This document shows, piece by piece, positions 1 to 33,100 of a stretch of DNA of 64,000 nt. The stretch spans positions 6,930,296-6,994,295 of the forward strand of contig JABAKD010000028.1 in the NCBI GenBank assembly GCA_012845835.1, given 5' to 3'. Within the stretch, counting starts at the first letter, position 1, and each line of letters begins with the position of its first letter. Both the position numbers and the translations under genes were made by a program. A model generated the notes under the pieces. It did not search any database, was not told where the DNA came from, and saw only the letters and a program-made list of their open reading frames with translations. The DNA comes from Undaria pinnatifida. Its lineage: Eukaryota > Sar > Phaeophyceae > Laminariales > Alariaceae.

Positions 1-307
1 TTCAACTCGCGGACCTAGCCTACAAACAGTACGTACAGTAGCACGAACGAATGTGTCTGTGATCTTGCATCTAAGTGTGATACCAGATGTACGCACGTGT
101 GGAGGAGACAGGGTGTCACTGTGACGGAACATCGGGACGCCTCTTGGCGTGGCGCTCGATGCACCCGTGAAGCAGCATTCGACGCCACCTGCAGGAGCTA
201 CGTGTAGAACATCGATATAAGACTCACCATAACGCCGGACGAAACGGTCTTGTTCAGACCACCTCGCACGAATATTAACTATCAACATGTACACCCGGGT
301 GCACATC

Positions 308-400
308 CAACCACATCCCGCCCGCTCTGTGAAGTAAAGCGGCGTCGGGCCAGGCTAGTACTACGGTGGGGGACCACGTGGGAAGCCCTGGTGCTGTTCC
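308..400 (+). pseudogene. 5S rRNA pseudogene, 5' part lost
   Basis: From about 311 to 400 the sequence matches the 3' three-quarters of the 5S gene at 1020-1137 almost base for base, including the internal control region and the 3' segment ending in a T run. The first roughly 25 bases of the 5S gene are replaced by unrelated sequence, so helix I cannot form. It lies in the upstream unit of a tandem duplication. Confidence 0.8.
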
Positions 401-1405
401 TTTTTAGCCTTAAAATACCTACTTTTGCCCACCTTGCAGCCACCTTCTATCTATCATAGGATACGCCCCGCACCTATCGCCGACTGGATCTCATCGCGAG
501 GACACGCGAGGGTCTCAGCTTCTGTCCTGCCCTACTAGAGGTCTATAGCTTACGAACGAACGCCAACGCTCAACTACACACCGGCAGGGGACCACCGACC
601 TGCCTACACCAAACAAACACTCGAGGTACCAGGCGCAACGTTCTCCATACAGCAGAATTAGTAGGATATCCATTGGGAGCCAGCTACATAACAAAGCGGT
701 TTCGTCTTTTGGCATTTTACATCATAACTGACCAAAACGATACCAAAGAAAGGGTACATGTCACACGGCAGTCTCCTCTTCTCGAGTGCCCTTGCGTGTG
801 AGTGCGTGTGCGCGTGCGCGAACTGCCACCCCCACTTTATAAAAGACCGTTGCCGTACCGCGGCCTAGACAGGCTCTCTCTCGGCGAGGACCCCGCTCCC
901 CCCCGCCTCCTTGCCTACAGTATGGTATTAAGAGTGGTAGTGGTACTTGCCTTGTTGGACCGCTTTTGGTTGCCCCTGCCAGAATATAGTCTAGATGAAC
1001 GCCAAATTGCTCGGAAATCAGGATCGGCCATATCACGTCGATCACACCACATCCCGTCCGCTCTGTGAAGTTAAACGGCGTCGGGCCAGGCTAGTACTAC
1101 GGTTGGGGACCACGTGGGAAGCCCTGGTGCTGTTCCTTTTGACCTACTTTTGCCCACCTAGCAACCACCTTCTATCTATCATAGAATACGCCCCGCACCT
1201 ATCGCCGACTGGATCTCATCGCGAGGACACGCGAGGGTCTCAGCTTCTGTCCTGCCCTACAAGAGCTTACGAACGAACGCCAACGCTCAACTACACACCG
1301 GCAGGGGACCACCGACCTGCCTACACCAAACAAACACTCCAGGTACCAGGTGCAACGTTCTCCATACAGCAGTTAGTAGGATACCCATTGGGAGCCAACG
1401 ACATG
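311..1405 (+). repeat. Two-unit tandem duplication carrying 5S
   Basis: Unit 1 (about 311-690) and unit 2 (about 1047-1405) are offset by about 736 bp and nearly identical over some 360-380 bp, including the 5S 3' part and about 280 bp downstream, with a few substitutions and short indels. The 350 bp between them are not repeated. This looks like the remnant of a 5S repeat array or a local duplication. Confidence 0.85.
1020..1137 (+). rRNA. 5S ribosomal RNA
   Basis: About 118 nt with the conserved eukaryotic 5S blocks: a GATCGGCCATA-like 5' end, ACCACATCCCGTCCG, GTGAAGTTAAACG, GTCGGGCCAGGCTAGTACT and the 3' GGTGCTGTTCC. The 5' GGATCGGC pairs with the 3' GCTGTTCC to form helix I with one mismatch. 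A short T run (1137-1140) follows, as expected for RNA polymerase III termination. The gene product is the small structural RNA of the large ribosomal subunit, transcribed by Pol III from an internal promoter. It is a single copy here rather than part of a long array; a decayed copy lies about 736 bp upstream. Confidence 0.93.
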
Positions 1406-2111
1406 AAAAAACAAAACGTGCTTTTTGTTGTAGGATACTGTCGGAAGCTCGCTTACGGTCGCAGTTTTCCGTTTTGGTTTTACATTTTCTACCATAACTG
1501 AGAGCGGTATCATGCTCAAAGGCGGTCGCACGGACGGACCGGAGTTAGACAAATTGTTGGTTTCGTCTTTTACTTGGCGTGGAACCGTTTCCACGTACAT
1601 GTAGTAGTAGTGTTCCGTTCGTGTCTCGTATTCCACAGGTTATACCCGATTCTGCATGAAGTGCTCCAATGCCAACTGGTCGTGTCTTCTATTCCTTGCA
1701 AGGTAGAAAGGTTTAGGCGTGTAGACGAGGAGTGATCCACGTTGAAGCTCACGTTCAACATGAATGCTAGGATGGCAGGTACATATCTACTCCTACGCTG
1801 CATATCGCCTCCTTCGGACGTGTAGACTATATCAATTACTTACGTTGTGATAAGTCGTGGTGCCGGGAAGGTGTGATGGAAGGGACGTAAGGGTATCAAC
1901 TTCGCTTGGAGACAGCACCGCTTCTCCTTGGTAGATTTCTTATCACTGGCGTTGAGCTGTGAGAAGCTGCTCGAGAAGGCAGGAAAAGAGGAGTGAGACC
2001 ATGGGGGCGGGGTGAGGCTCGCAGAATTCACTTTCCCCCAGCGGTGCTGCTGTGCTCTCTTCTGGACCTTCGTCTATGGCTGCTACGCTGCTGTGTGTAG
2101 CGGTTGACAAC

Positions 2112-2217
2112 CACGGGCACTGACCGTCGGCGTTGCCTCCTTCTCCGTTGTCTGCACATCTATCACGTCAACCCCCGCAACGCCGTCCTTTTCCGCACCA
2201 TTCAGAGAAGCCACTGA
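2112..2217 (-). repeat. Diverged copy of a PAN2 exon 18 segment
   Basis: Read on the minus strand, about 94 bases match 47908-48001 of PAN2 exon 18 with about 11 substitutions and no gaps. The match starts at CAGTGGCTTCTC and ends at CCGACGGT. The PAN2 reading frame stays open in the copy, but several changes alter amino acids. No flanking PAN2 sequence, introns or poly(A) is visible, so the source and mechanism are open: a partial duplication, or a repeat captured by the exon. Confidence 0.75.
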
Positions 2218-2254
2218 GTACGCGCACGAGTACTACATACCTGGTACCAGGTAC

Positions 2255-2445
2255 CAGATATATTTTGCAAGATCTAAGATCGTGAACTTGAAGCAAGAAT
2301 CGAGGTCCAATGATAAAAAATGCAAGATCCAAGATCGAAGACCCGAAGTCCAATATCCAAGATCCAATACTCGAGGCCCGACATCCAGGATCGAAGACTA
2401 GTCTAGACTAGTGGTCCAAGATCCAAGATCCAAGATCCAAGACGA
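2255..2445 (+). repeat. Degenerate GATCCAA minisatellite
   Basis: Repeated variants of AAGATCCAAGATC and CGAAGACC run through this stretch, with the purest run at about 2415-2442. Confidence 0.7.
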
Positions 2446-4269
2446 GTGTACACTCCTCTTCTTGCTCCTAAGGTTACGGCGGCAGCGTTTTGCTTCCGGC
2501 CGCTGAGATCTTGATGCCTCTAGGTGTGGGTGGGTGACGACTGATCAAGGCTATTGAAGGTGCTCTTCCGCAACAATCATGTGTGGAGAGGGGAAGATAT
2601 CTATGCACACGGTCGGCATATATGATGCATAGGTTCAGTCTCACAAGACCCGCTTCGCCGTTTCGTGTGTTTCTTTATATCTTGCGCGCAGCAGTACCAG
2701 GTATCGGGTATCTTGGACACGCTTGGACTGGTATTTTACAGCACACCAAGTGTTAACGGTACACATATCGAGATCTGGTATAAATTGAGGAAGCGCAATG
2801 CATCGTTTCGTGCTTAGCGGACTAGCACAGAGTGCCGGCCCTCTCGTAAGAAGACATCCCTTACGAAATCTAGCGTAGAATTTACAAAAAAAATGACAAA
2901 GTGTGTGGGTAAGATTCAAGAAATCGCCCCCTTCGTCTGAGTGGCCTGGCCCCAGGACACCGCGTCCACCAGGGAGCTGGTATTCTCGGCGACGGAAGCA
3001 AAAAAGTGCAAAGTGAGAAATTGTGCTTCCTGGCTCGGCCAGAATAAATTTGTTAGCCTAGAGCCGGATTTCTTGCGAGAGGGTCGACACTGTACTGTTG
3101 ATATTAACAGTGAGATGGATCATGCACGCCAGGTAGCAAACCATGGTCAACTCTGTAGGGCACAATCGTTTTTTCGATGCAGTAGTTCGAGGTCTTGTAA
3201 GTCACAGACAGACCAACAAACAGATGCATGGATACAGCACATGCTTCGATAGATAATAAGAAGAAAATTGACGGAGACAGTTAATGAAAATACCACTGCA
3301 CACTCATCACAAGCACACGGTGAAGTTGGCGGCAAGGCGGTTGCAGCGCCTTCTCACGCCAAGGGTGCCAGCAAGTTCTTTAGGTGTCGAAGGCAACATC
3401 GTGCAGGTCAACGTGCGGAAGCAAAATCGAGAGACTATCCGATTTACCTCCACCTCTCGTCGTTTTCGTTCCTTCATAAATCCTCGTGACGCCCTGTTGT
3501 CGTCCACCCAACCAACGCCATCATGCCCACCAACATGACAAACACCAAAATGAACACCGTCAAAATGAAAGACATCACCGTGCCAGACATAACTAACTAA
3601 TAAAAAATGTCCTCATGATGGCGGCGGCAAGGAACACATACGAATTGCGTTTCCCTGCAGCTCAAACCGAATGCGAGCACAGCTACAGAGTTCACCGTCA
3701 ACACGAAACACACACAGAAAAGAAAAGACTAAGATATAAACAAAAAAACGTAAATGCATCGACATAAAAGAAAAAAACAAGTAGACAAGCACAGCACGCG
3801 GCAAGAGGCCCGAGAAAATCATTTCGTGAGAGATTTGAATAACTCGCGTGTTACATCGGGCATTTATCCGTCGCATCTCGCGCTCGTTCGCTCGCTATAT
3901 TCCGTTCTTTCTATTCAGGGGATAAAAGTACAGAAATGCAAAAAGTTTACTATTGACTTATGATCAGAACGAGTTCAGCTGCACGCGCTCTTACAGCAGA
4001 CGAAAGAGTTGGCTAGCAAGAGAAGCCGGCGCGAAGAGGACCCTAAAGATTTTTTTAGTAATGGCTTTATCTGCTCTTTCTTGTCCACTCTAAGTCTTGC
4101 GTCCGCGCCAACAAGGGAACCAGACACCCTTCGCACGGCGCAAGTGGAACACTTTCCAATGCCCATCCTTCCCATTAGCCCACAGCCTATAACCCAACGT
4201 CACCGTCGCCCCCACCACCGTACCAGTGGACCCCAAACCCGTCGCGTTCCTCCTGTTCTTGAAGCCATC

Positions 4270-4402
4270 GAAATCATCCTCGACATCACTATCATCGCCA
4301 TCATCATCGTCGTCATCCTCATAACCATATCGATCACCAGCGTCGTCGTCATCATCGTCATCCTTGCCATCGCCATCACCATCCTCATCATCACCGTCAT
4401 AC
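4270..4402 (+). repeat. ATC/GTC trinucleotide tract
   Basis: Imperfect ATC, GTC and ATT triplets run right up to the GANAB stop codon, so they fall in its 3' UTR when read on the minus strand. Confidence 0.75.
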
Positions 4403-24578
<20,176 letters not shown>

Positions 24579-26874
24579 CCCTGACCCCGGGCGTGACCCT
24601 AAACCTGACCCTGACCCCGACCTTGGCCCTCGCAAGGATTTTCGCCCTGGTCCTTGCGCCTTGAGACCGGCGGCGGTCCGGGGGAAGACCATGGCAACGG
24701 CGTCGCTAGTAGAGGGGGACAGGGCGCAAACGACCCTGCAACCGACCCGGGGGTGTGTTCGCTTGCGTGGGAAACCCTTTTATGTGTTTGGAGCAGCGGA
24801 GGGGGAGGGGAGGGGGATGAGGGTGGGGGGCGAGGAAAAATGTGGGCGAAATTCTAAGCCTACTTTGAATGACCATAAAGTGGAAAGCGTCCGAGTTCGG
24901 CAAACAGTCATATCTGTCAGGTGGCAAGGGATAGAAAAGTATGGAAACCCTGCGGACGGCAGCTCCCGTGCATCTGATGCCTGTTAGACCGGTGACAATG
25001 GAAGGCCAAAAGTGTGAATTTCCAGAGGATCCCAGCCAAACTTCGCCTGAATGGTCGCCTATGGACCCAACTTGGGAGAATTATTTTTTGAAACTGTCCA
25101 GAATTTCGGGAAAAAACGATTTCTCGCGGCGATCTTGGCTAACATCGGCCTGAGAAATTCTCAAGCAGATCTAGGATTAGACGCGGCGCAATTTCGTGTT
25201 CTCCACACGCTTCGTTCGACGAAATCAACGACAGCGTCGTGAACTCTGAACGTGGCGAGCTCGTTAGGGGCTCCGACCCCCCCTTGGTGTAGAGCGATCA
25301 CTCTACGGCCGGTGACTTGCGGCGGGCGCCGATCAGGCTTCTGTTAAAAATTGGCGGCTGGTGTGTAAAAAATTGAGACAAAAACTCTATCGTCTCCCAA
25401 CGGGCGAAAAACAGAATGTTTGCAAGTTGGATTAAATCCTCCACTTCAAACCGAAACTTCCCCTAGGGGGTGTGCACTTACCCGGGTATTACCCGTACCC
25501 GGAACTTCTCTGAGGGACATTCATACCCGTACCCGGAAATTCTGTAAGTTTTGCACGCCCGTGTCACAATACCCGGAACTTCTGGAAGTTGTGGAAGACT
25601 TTCATACCCGTACCCGAACTTCTGTTAGTTATGTTGGACATTCATACCCGTACCCGGAACTTCTGTGAGTTCTGCACACCCCGTGCCACAATACCCGGGG
25701 TACGGGAACAGCACCTTTTGTACCCGCCCAGAACTTCTGTGAGTTCTGTACGCCCGTGCTACAATACCCGGAACTTCTGGAAGTCCTGTAACACTTTCAT
25801 ATCCGTACCCGAAACTTCTGGAAGTTCTGCAAGACTCCCATACCCTTACCCGGAATCCACAAACCCTACAGAACATAACCTTGATTTCTGTCGGCTTTCA
25901 TAGGTCTTGGCAGGGTAACTTTTGGTCTGTTGTGATATGACCAGCAGCTGTGTCACAGCACCATTGCATTAGTGCACCACTGATTAGTGTTAACAGATAT
26001 AGCATCGTACGAGTGTTTGTGTTATGATGCACGCTGCACGCTACTCGTTCATGACCTCTTCCGTCCCCAGTAGATCTGCCCGCGAAGCTACAGCTGAAAG
26101 TTGAACATGTATACCACGCGATTGGCTTACGATCAGCGACGCGGGTCCGACACCGACGAACTCATACTCAGGTGTACTGTTGTATTGACAGGGACGGCAA
26201 TCACCGCGCAAACCGCAGGCCGGTTTGCTTCATGACAAGCATCAACAAGCGAACCAACGGTGAAAAGCTGAGCTGGGACAGGTTCGAATGATACGACAGA
26301 TATATGGCAGACAGCTTTAGCACATGTTCAACGAGCTGTGTTCAATGACCCGACGACAGCACGAGGCAACCAGCAGTGGTTGCCAAATTGAAACGAAAAA
26401 AAAATAAGCAAAAGTACCAAAATACGAAGTACAAAATACTCTTGGGTATAGGTCACCTTTGGGACGCTGTGTACAACAGCCGTTGATGTCCGGCAGTGTA
26501 AATCTCGGCACGCACCAACGCCCCGTGCGAGAGAGTAACCCTGCTCTGTCCCCACCCCAGGAAGTAAGGTACTCAGCCGGAGATACTTGCGTCAAGGCGG
26601 CGGAAACTATCTATCCGAGGTGTGGAAACCGAGCCCCACATGGAAACGTGGAAACCAGAAACCAATTGCCTGGGGTTTCGAAGTTCCTAGAGGCATTTCT
26701 AGTAAGGGGACATTAGTGGAAACCGGGGTGGGCGTATGCTCTCCATGCTCGGCGGCGCCGTACCAGGCACACACACCGCCGTAGACAAGGTGTAAGAGGT
26801 GAAATAAGGCGATATCTGCTAGGGCAGCGCCTTTGCTTTCTTGTGCAAACGTTTTCCGCCCCCACTGATGGACA
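24579..26874. promoter_or_regulatory. Divergent GANAB-PAN2 intergenic region
   Basis: The two start codons are 2.3 kb apart and face away from each other, so both promoters must lie here or overlap it. I see no convincing TATA box or known element. The middle is a minisatellite (25470-25870); the rest is unique sequence with no conserved coding potential. Confidence 0.5.
25470..25870 (+). repeat. Minisatellite of ACCCGGAACTTCTG units
   Basis: Alternating blocks such as CATACCCGTACCCGGAACTT, CTGTGAGTTCTGCA and CACAATACCCGG form a higher-order repeat of about 90 bp between the two divergent genes. Confidence 0.85.
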
Positions 26875-27198
26875 ATGAACCCCTATGCGCCGATGTTCCA
26901 AGCACACATTCCTACCAACGCAGCATCAACCGCCTCACAGCAACTGCAGCAACAGCCTAGGTACGACGACGACGACGACAACCACCATGACGGGCCGGTG
27001 GCAGACGAGGACCAAGAAGGCTGGATCGAAGGCGCAGAGCATGGTGCGGCCGATCACGGCAGCGGTGGTGTTGCGTACTGGGACGCGCACGGTCAGCAGC
27101 CACACCTCCAGCACCACCATCATGCTGGGTTTGCGGGCGGGGGGTACGGACAGTATGACGGCGGAGCGTACCACCCGGATGGCTACGACTATCACCAG
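26875..27198 (+). CDS. PAN2: PAN2 exon 1, low-complexity N-terminus
   Basis: Opens [11 protein letters not shown] and runs 108 codons of Gln/His/Asp/Gly-rich sequence to GYDYHQ. It then has donor CAG|GTGTGG at phase 0, which joins exon 2 (NGGVLVAGG). Its assignment rests on the compatible phase, the strand and the absence of another start. It has no family-specific motif, so it is the least certain exon. Confidence 0.7.
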
Positions 27199-30100
27199 GT
27201 GTGGTACATGGCGATTCGCTCAGTAATGAAAAGCACAGAAAATTATTTGAAGCGGGCAGAGGTTCACGGTTGATGGCAGGTGCAAACTGGCGACTCTGGT
27301 AATGCCAAAAGTCCCGCCGGACGCCACATGCGAGTATACCGTATGCGCCTGGTAGCGATGTTAGACTCCGACGTAGTGATATTATTAGTGTGTGTTCTCG
27401 AAGTGACTACGTATCAATATCATCGAGTTGTATCGTACAGAGCTTTTTTTTTGTCTCTGCGATACAGTAGTGACGAATCGCCACGGGCACTGGGTGTGCT
27501 GGACGTCGATGAGTGCAAAAAACAGTTTAATCGAAAACACACACGTCGTCGCACCTTGTCTAGACGGCGGTCCGCCACAGCGCTACTTGTAAGTGTCAGC
27601 GGTACTTGGGCAAAATCCTAAAATCCAAATGAGTTGGTATGGCTACGAGTATGTTATTACCGCTAGCGGCGGCGACCGATCGAACGACGGCGGGCGAGCG
27701 ACGAGGGCGGCCAAAGGCTTTCCGACGGCGGCGGCGACCGGGGAGCGACGGCGGGCGAACGACGGCGGGCGATCGACGACGGTGCCACCCTGTGCTACAG
27801 CAGGACGTAGTACCTGGTACAACAGTAGTACAGCACAGCACACAACAGAAAAAAAGTCCACCAACAACCTCCCCATGAACCCACAATGTGTGTATGTGTG
27901 TACGATAATAGTAACAGACCTCGAACCGATCCACCCAGCCAATCAGATGGCGCCATGGGAGCGTGACGAACACTGAAGTAGAAAGTTACCCGATTTTGGC
28001 CACCAAGGCACCGTATATACCCAAAAAATCTGGCCATCGCGAATAAGGATGTTAATGTTATAGACTATATCCTTGAGCCCTACCCATGGTAAATCACTCT
28101 GTTCGTAAAGCTTTCTGGCTGCATCGACATGGTGCATGCTTCCCTCGTGATGCATGTCACCCTCGCCGCCCTCGCTGCGCTCGGCACGACTTTCCAAGCT
28201 TTCCCCACTCACCCTCGCCACCTCGCTGCGCTCGGCACGACTTTCCAAGCTTTCCCCGCTCACCCTCGCCACCCTCGCTGCGCTCGGCACGACTTTCCAA
28301 GCTTTCCCCGCCCTATCTCCCTTTGGGCCCCGTCGCCCGCGCGGAGAGATGCCAGCCGTGCCCTGTGGCGCTTGTTCCGACGCTTGGCTGCTTCCGGCGT
28401 TCACCTCCCAACCTCCTCGAGTTGACACCCGCTCTGTCCGGAAGTATAATACCGGGGTCTGTCTTTATGTTGAAATCGAAACGGTCCTTATTTTCTCGGA
28501 CATGTATAGTTATCCCGCAAGAAAAGAGACGCCGGCTCACCCATACCCAGACGCTTTCGCTCGTGCCTCGACGAACGCGCGCCCGCGCGGCGGGAGAGCG
28601 CCGGTCTACCCTGTCTGAACCCATGCCCACGAACCCACGGCGAGATCCGGGGCCGAAACGGCCCAGGGCGGTGCGCCGGCAAACCCCTACACTAATCGCA
28701 AGTGATAAAAAATCGACATACAACAACGCCGACAACATCGACATGAATCGACGACAACAACGATAACAGGTTTTCGTTTTATAGATACAGATACAGATAC
28801 AGATGCATCTTAAACTCCAGGGACGCTGATATTACGCATTCGGCGCTTTATTCAGGGGGGCCCGGGGATTGGGATAGCATACACGTGTGTAGTACCTGGT
28901 ACCCAATACAGAACACCTAGTAAGAACCGGAAACAATCATTCAGGCTGGCTTTCTTATTTGAGAGAGGGTGCGATGTACACTAACTTCGGTACAACGGCT
29001 CCCGTTTTTTTTTTTGTGCTTATGAAATGCCAGCCTGTCTTTCTTATAACCCTGTTTCTTATGGAATGTCCGTTGCTGTATTGGTGGTACCATACGGTGG
29101 GCGGTGTACTCGTAGAGACAGGGGAGTGCCTCCCGCACAGACGCTCTTTCCTCCGAGGTATCACACGTATGTCCTCGTTGTGGTAAAAACTTCTTTCCCG
29201 TCAGGCAGCCTATATGATGCTCGTAGCCAGTATATACCACCGGGGAACTATCAAGAGATGGGTGTTACCTCGGATTTGTGTGCGAAGCTACCGATAGCAC
29301 GTCAAAGTGAACCAGGAGTTAATGCCTACAGATACACCCACGCCCATTTCAAACCCCCAGAAAACCAGGATGAAAAACGTAGTCCTCCGTCAACAACATT
29401 ACGTACTGCAATCGTCTCTACACCCAGAAACAACCCCCCCCGTACCCCCTTTTTCCCCCGCCATCCCCCCTCCCCCGTTTTGTACAGAATGGCGGCGTAC
29501 TGGTCGCAGGGGGGCCTCCGGCTGGCAGTGGGGACGGGTGGACCGAGTTACGGCGAGTGTATGAAGACAGGGCAGCCGTTACCGCCGTGGAGTTCGACCC
29601 CCTTGAAGAGCTTTTGTGGGCGGGGCACAGCGACGGGCGGCTGACGTCGTACGTGCAGCCAGACATGACCAAGCACTCTTCCGTTGCGGCGCACGAACAC
29701 ACGACATCGAGGCAAAGGTGTGGGGAGGAGTACATGAGTTTCATGAGTTGTATGAGTTGTATGAACTGTTTTTTTTGTGGGTATTAGTTGGATGAGTTGT
29801 ATTATGTTTTGTCGGAGCTGTTTTTTTTCCCCGGGGTGGGGCAAGGGGGAAGGGATGGGAGGGTTTTGTGTGCGCAAGTGTGTATGAATTGTATAATGTT
29901 TTGTATCTTAGGGCGGAGGCAAGGGGAAGAGGGATGGGGGGTTTCTGTGCGCGCTAGTGCTGTATGAGTTGCTTTTTCGGGGCGGGGGGCGGTCGGAGGG
30001 TTGTGGGGTTGAGACTGTTATATAGGTTAGGGGTAAAGTACGGGAATTTTTGTATGAGTTGTGTGAGCGGGTGTTAGTGATGGTGGTAGCGGTGGTGGTG

Positions 30101-33100
30101 GTGTTTTGAATGTTAGCTGTCGTCAATTTTCGTCATCTCCGTTGCCATTTTTTTGTTATTTTTTGTTGATGGTGCTGTTGTTGTCGCCGTTAATATTCGG
30201 TAAGCCCAGAGAACACGGCCCACCTTCTGGCCTCCCTCTGCGATGCACTAATGCGCACGCTTGTCCGTTCATGGACCTTTCCACTTTGTATACGCGTGAT
30301 ATATTTGTTCGTGTGGTTTGTGTATGTATAAACCGTACCATACATTGCTCGCCATCATTGGGAAACGTAATCCTTGTTTCTATTTTTATTTCTTGTTTTA
30401 AGCCGAAAGGGCGAGTTTTTTTTTCAAATCTAATTACCCTAGCGGTGCATCTGGGTCTCCGACGTTGCGACACAGGGGAGAGGCGAAAGGACCGGACGGA
30501 AGCATCCTCGCGCTTGAGGTGTTCGAAGATGGCGTGCTGTCGCTCTCCTCCTCGGCGGTGCGCCTGCACTCCCGGGGCTGTCTGCCGCGCGCAACCTTGT
30601 TCGGGCTGGTGAGGCGTTATATATGCGGGAGATCCTCCCACCCCTTCCCCCCCCCCCTCCCTCCCTCCCTCCCTCCCTCCCTCCCTCGCTCCTTCCAACC
30701 CCCCCTGCCTTTTTTTCACCACGGACTGCCTCGGTACTATGAGTAGGTTTCGCAGGCTCATATCCTATACCAGGTATATTTTATGCCTGGTATACTCGCA
30801 GTAGAAAACTAGAAAGTAACCACGACGCATCGCCTTGGCGCCGACTGCCGGTTGCCCTTGATGAGCGACTGTGCGAAGGTAGGGGACGGCCGATTGCAAT
30901 GTTTCCCCCCCCACGCTGTGCGTGCCCCCCCCCCCCCCCCCCCCCCCCCCGCCATCCTTCCCCCTCATCATTCTCATCGTGTTCGTTGTCGTCGAAGTCC
31001 CGCCCCCATCCCCCGCACTTTGCGCACTTTGTCGTTGTAGTGGTTCCGTTCTCATCGAACTCTCTCTCGCCCCCCTCGCATCACCCCCTGGCTTATGTTC
31101 TCATCAAACTCCCGTCTTCCCCCACGCAACTACCCTCCCATCTTCCCAACCCCCCCCCCCCCCCGCCATTCCACCCCCCCTTCCCCAACCATCCCCTCCC
31201 GTCCCCTCCCCCCCCATCGCCCATCCCCCATCCCCCATCCCCTTTCTGAAACTATAGGTTGAAGCGCCGGGCGTGCGAGGCATCCCTCCAACATCCCACT
31301 ACGTGGAAAACCTGACGTGTTGCGCCATGAATGCGCCGTCGGGCATGATGGGTATGAGGGCCGGCTCCACCTCTCACGTCACAGTGGGCACCTTGGGGAG
31401 CGGGCACGGGGCGGGGATAGGGATGGGTGAATCCCCGCCCCATCTGCTTCAGCTCGACCCCTTCTCGGGGTTGCGGCTGGTGCGGGCGGTGGGCCTGCCG
31501 GCGGAAGCAGGAGTGACGGCCATGGAGCGCGGGTGAGAAGGGAGGGGGGCGGGGGAGGAGGGCTTTGGGGGGGGGGGGGGGGGTGTACTGAGTTTGTGCA
31601 TGGCCGTAGTCGTACGACCATAGACCCTCGCACCCCTACTATGCCGAGACGGAGCACGTCGGGTTTTCACCAACCAGGCAGACATTGCTTGCACCAAGCG
31701 CGAAGCGCCGTGAGGTGCTCGGTGAGTCGCATGAAGGGTGAACTACATCCTTCCAAGATCCGCTTGTAGGATGGACTTCGGCACCTTGTGCCTACTTTCT
31801 TTCTTATTGATGACAGCACCAATGAGTTACGTTGTTTTTTGGTGTGGCCACTCCAGAGACAGCAAATGGGTAAAACTATGTCACTCCTCGTGAGTACCCT
31901 ACCATATTCACACTACGTGATGCGATCATTCCCCTTCTGCGGAATTAGGGTTCTCCACCCCGCACAATATCATCTACTAGAGAACCATCCTGGTGACCGC
32001 CAAAACAAAAAAAAAAACGGTACCCTGGTTGTCTAGCTCACGCAGTGACTGGCATGCTTTACAGTGACGTAGCCAATCAACGCCAACCCCAATATACATA
32101 TAATTTTTTACAGCGTCGGTGCCATCTAAGGCCAACTATTATATATATATATATTTAAGGGGGAGGGAGGGGGCTGTACAGCAGTTTCTTTTTCGTAGTG
32201 TGTATATTGCTCCCTCCATCCCCCCTTCTCTCTCCTCTTCTTGCAATTCGTCGCCCTCTCTTCTCTTCGCGTTCATCTCACTTACGGTATCTGCCGACCA
32301 CTCCGCAGCACGGTTTGTTGCCGAACTTGGTATCGGCTATGTACCCATGTTGTCATTAACTAATTTCTATCCCCACATTAATGTGTTTTTCTCTGAACGA
32401 TCCTCCTTCCTCGTCTGCTGACCAGGGCAATGCTGGCCGTTGGCGGGGAGGATGGACACATCCGGCTGCTCGACCCTCGTTTGAGGAGCTCCAAGGTGGA
32501 GCACGTGCTCAAGGCGCACACCGGCCCGGTGCAATCGCTCGCGGTCACCCCTACCGACGGGGTCAAGGTATGCACGATTACACGCAGGCATTATGTTTAG
32601 TCTTACACTGAAGGCTTGCAAAAATGTCATGTGGTGTACGTCCCCAACCCCACCCCACACCCTTCACCTGATTTTTATATTCGCGTTTCCATCCTCTAGC
32701 TCCGAGCCCCCCCCGTCCCGTCCCCAATATGCTTTGCGTTTGTTTTTTCTGGTTTCCTGCCCCTGACCCCCCCGTCTCCTCCCCTCCCCCTCCTTTTTTT
32801 GCTTTAGTTGTTTTGTCCCGTGTTCCACCCCTTACTCCTCCTCCCCTATTTTTTTGCTGTATACCTACTTCGAAGCATTTAAATAGTACGATGTATTCCC
32901 GCCCCTCGCCCTCCCCCCACCAACACTCCCCCCTCCTCTCCGACTGGGGGACTAATTACTGCCATGTTCCAATGCCTACGACAACTACAACGCCTCTCCC
33001 CACCCAAAGATTCGCTCAACTAACTGTTACCCACTTCCCATAAAAAAAAAAACACTACCAACAGATCGTTTCTGTGGGCATGACGTCCAAGTCTCTTAAC

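Larger units (their letters stand above)
1406..4402. other. Gene-free flank downstream of GANAB
   Basis: No recognisable protein domain on either strand; open frames are short (about 100 codons or less, at 2941-3252 and 3284-3538 on the plus strand) and match nothing I know. The stretch holds a degenerate minisatellite, a fragment related to a PAN2 exon, and presumably the GANAB 3' UTR next to 4403. I see no convincing polyadenylation site. Confidence 0.5.
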
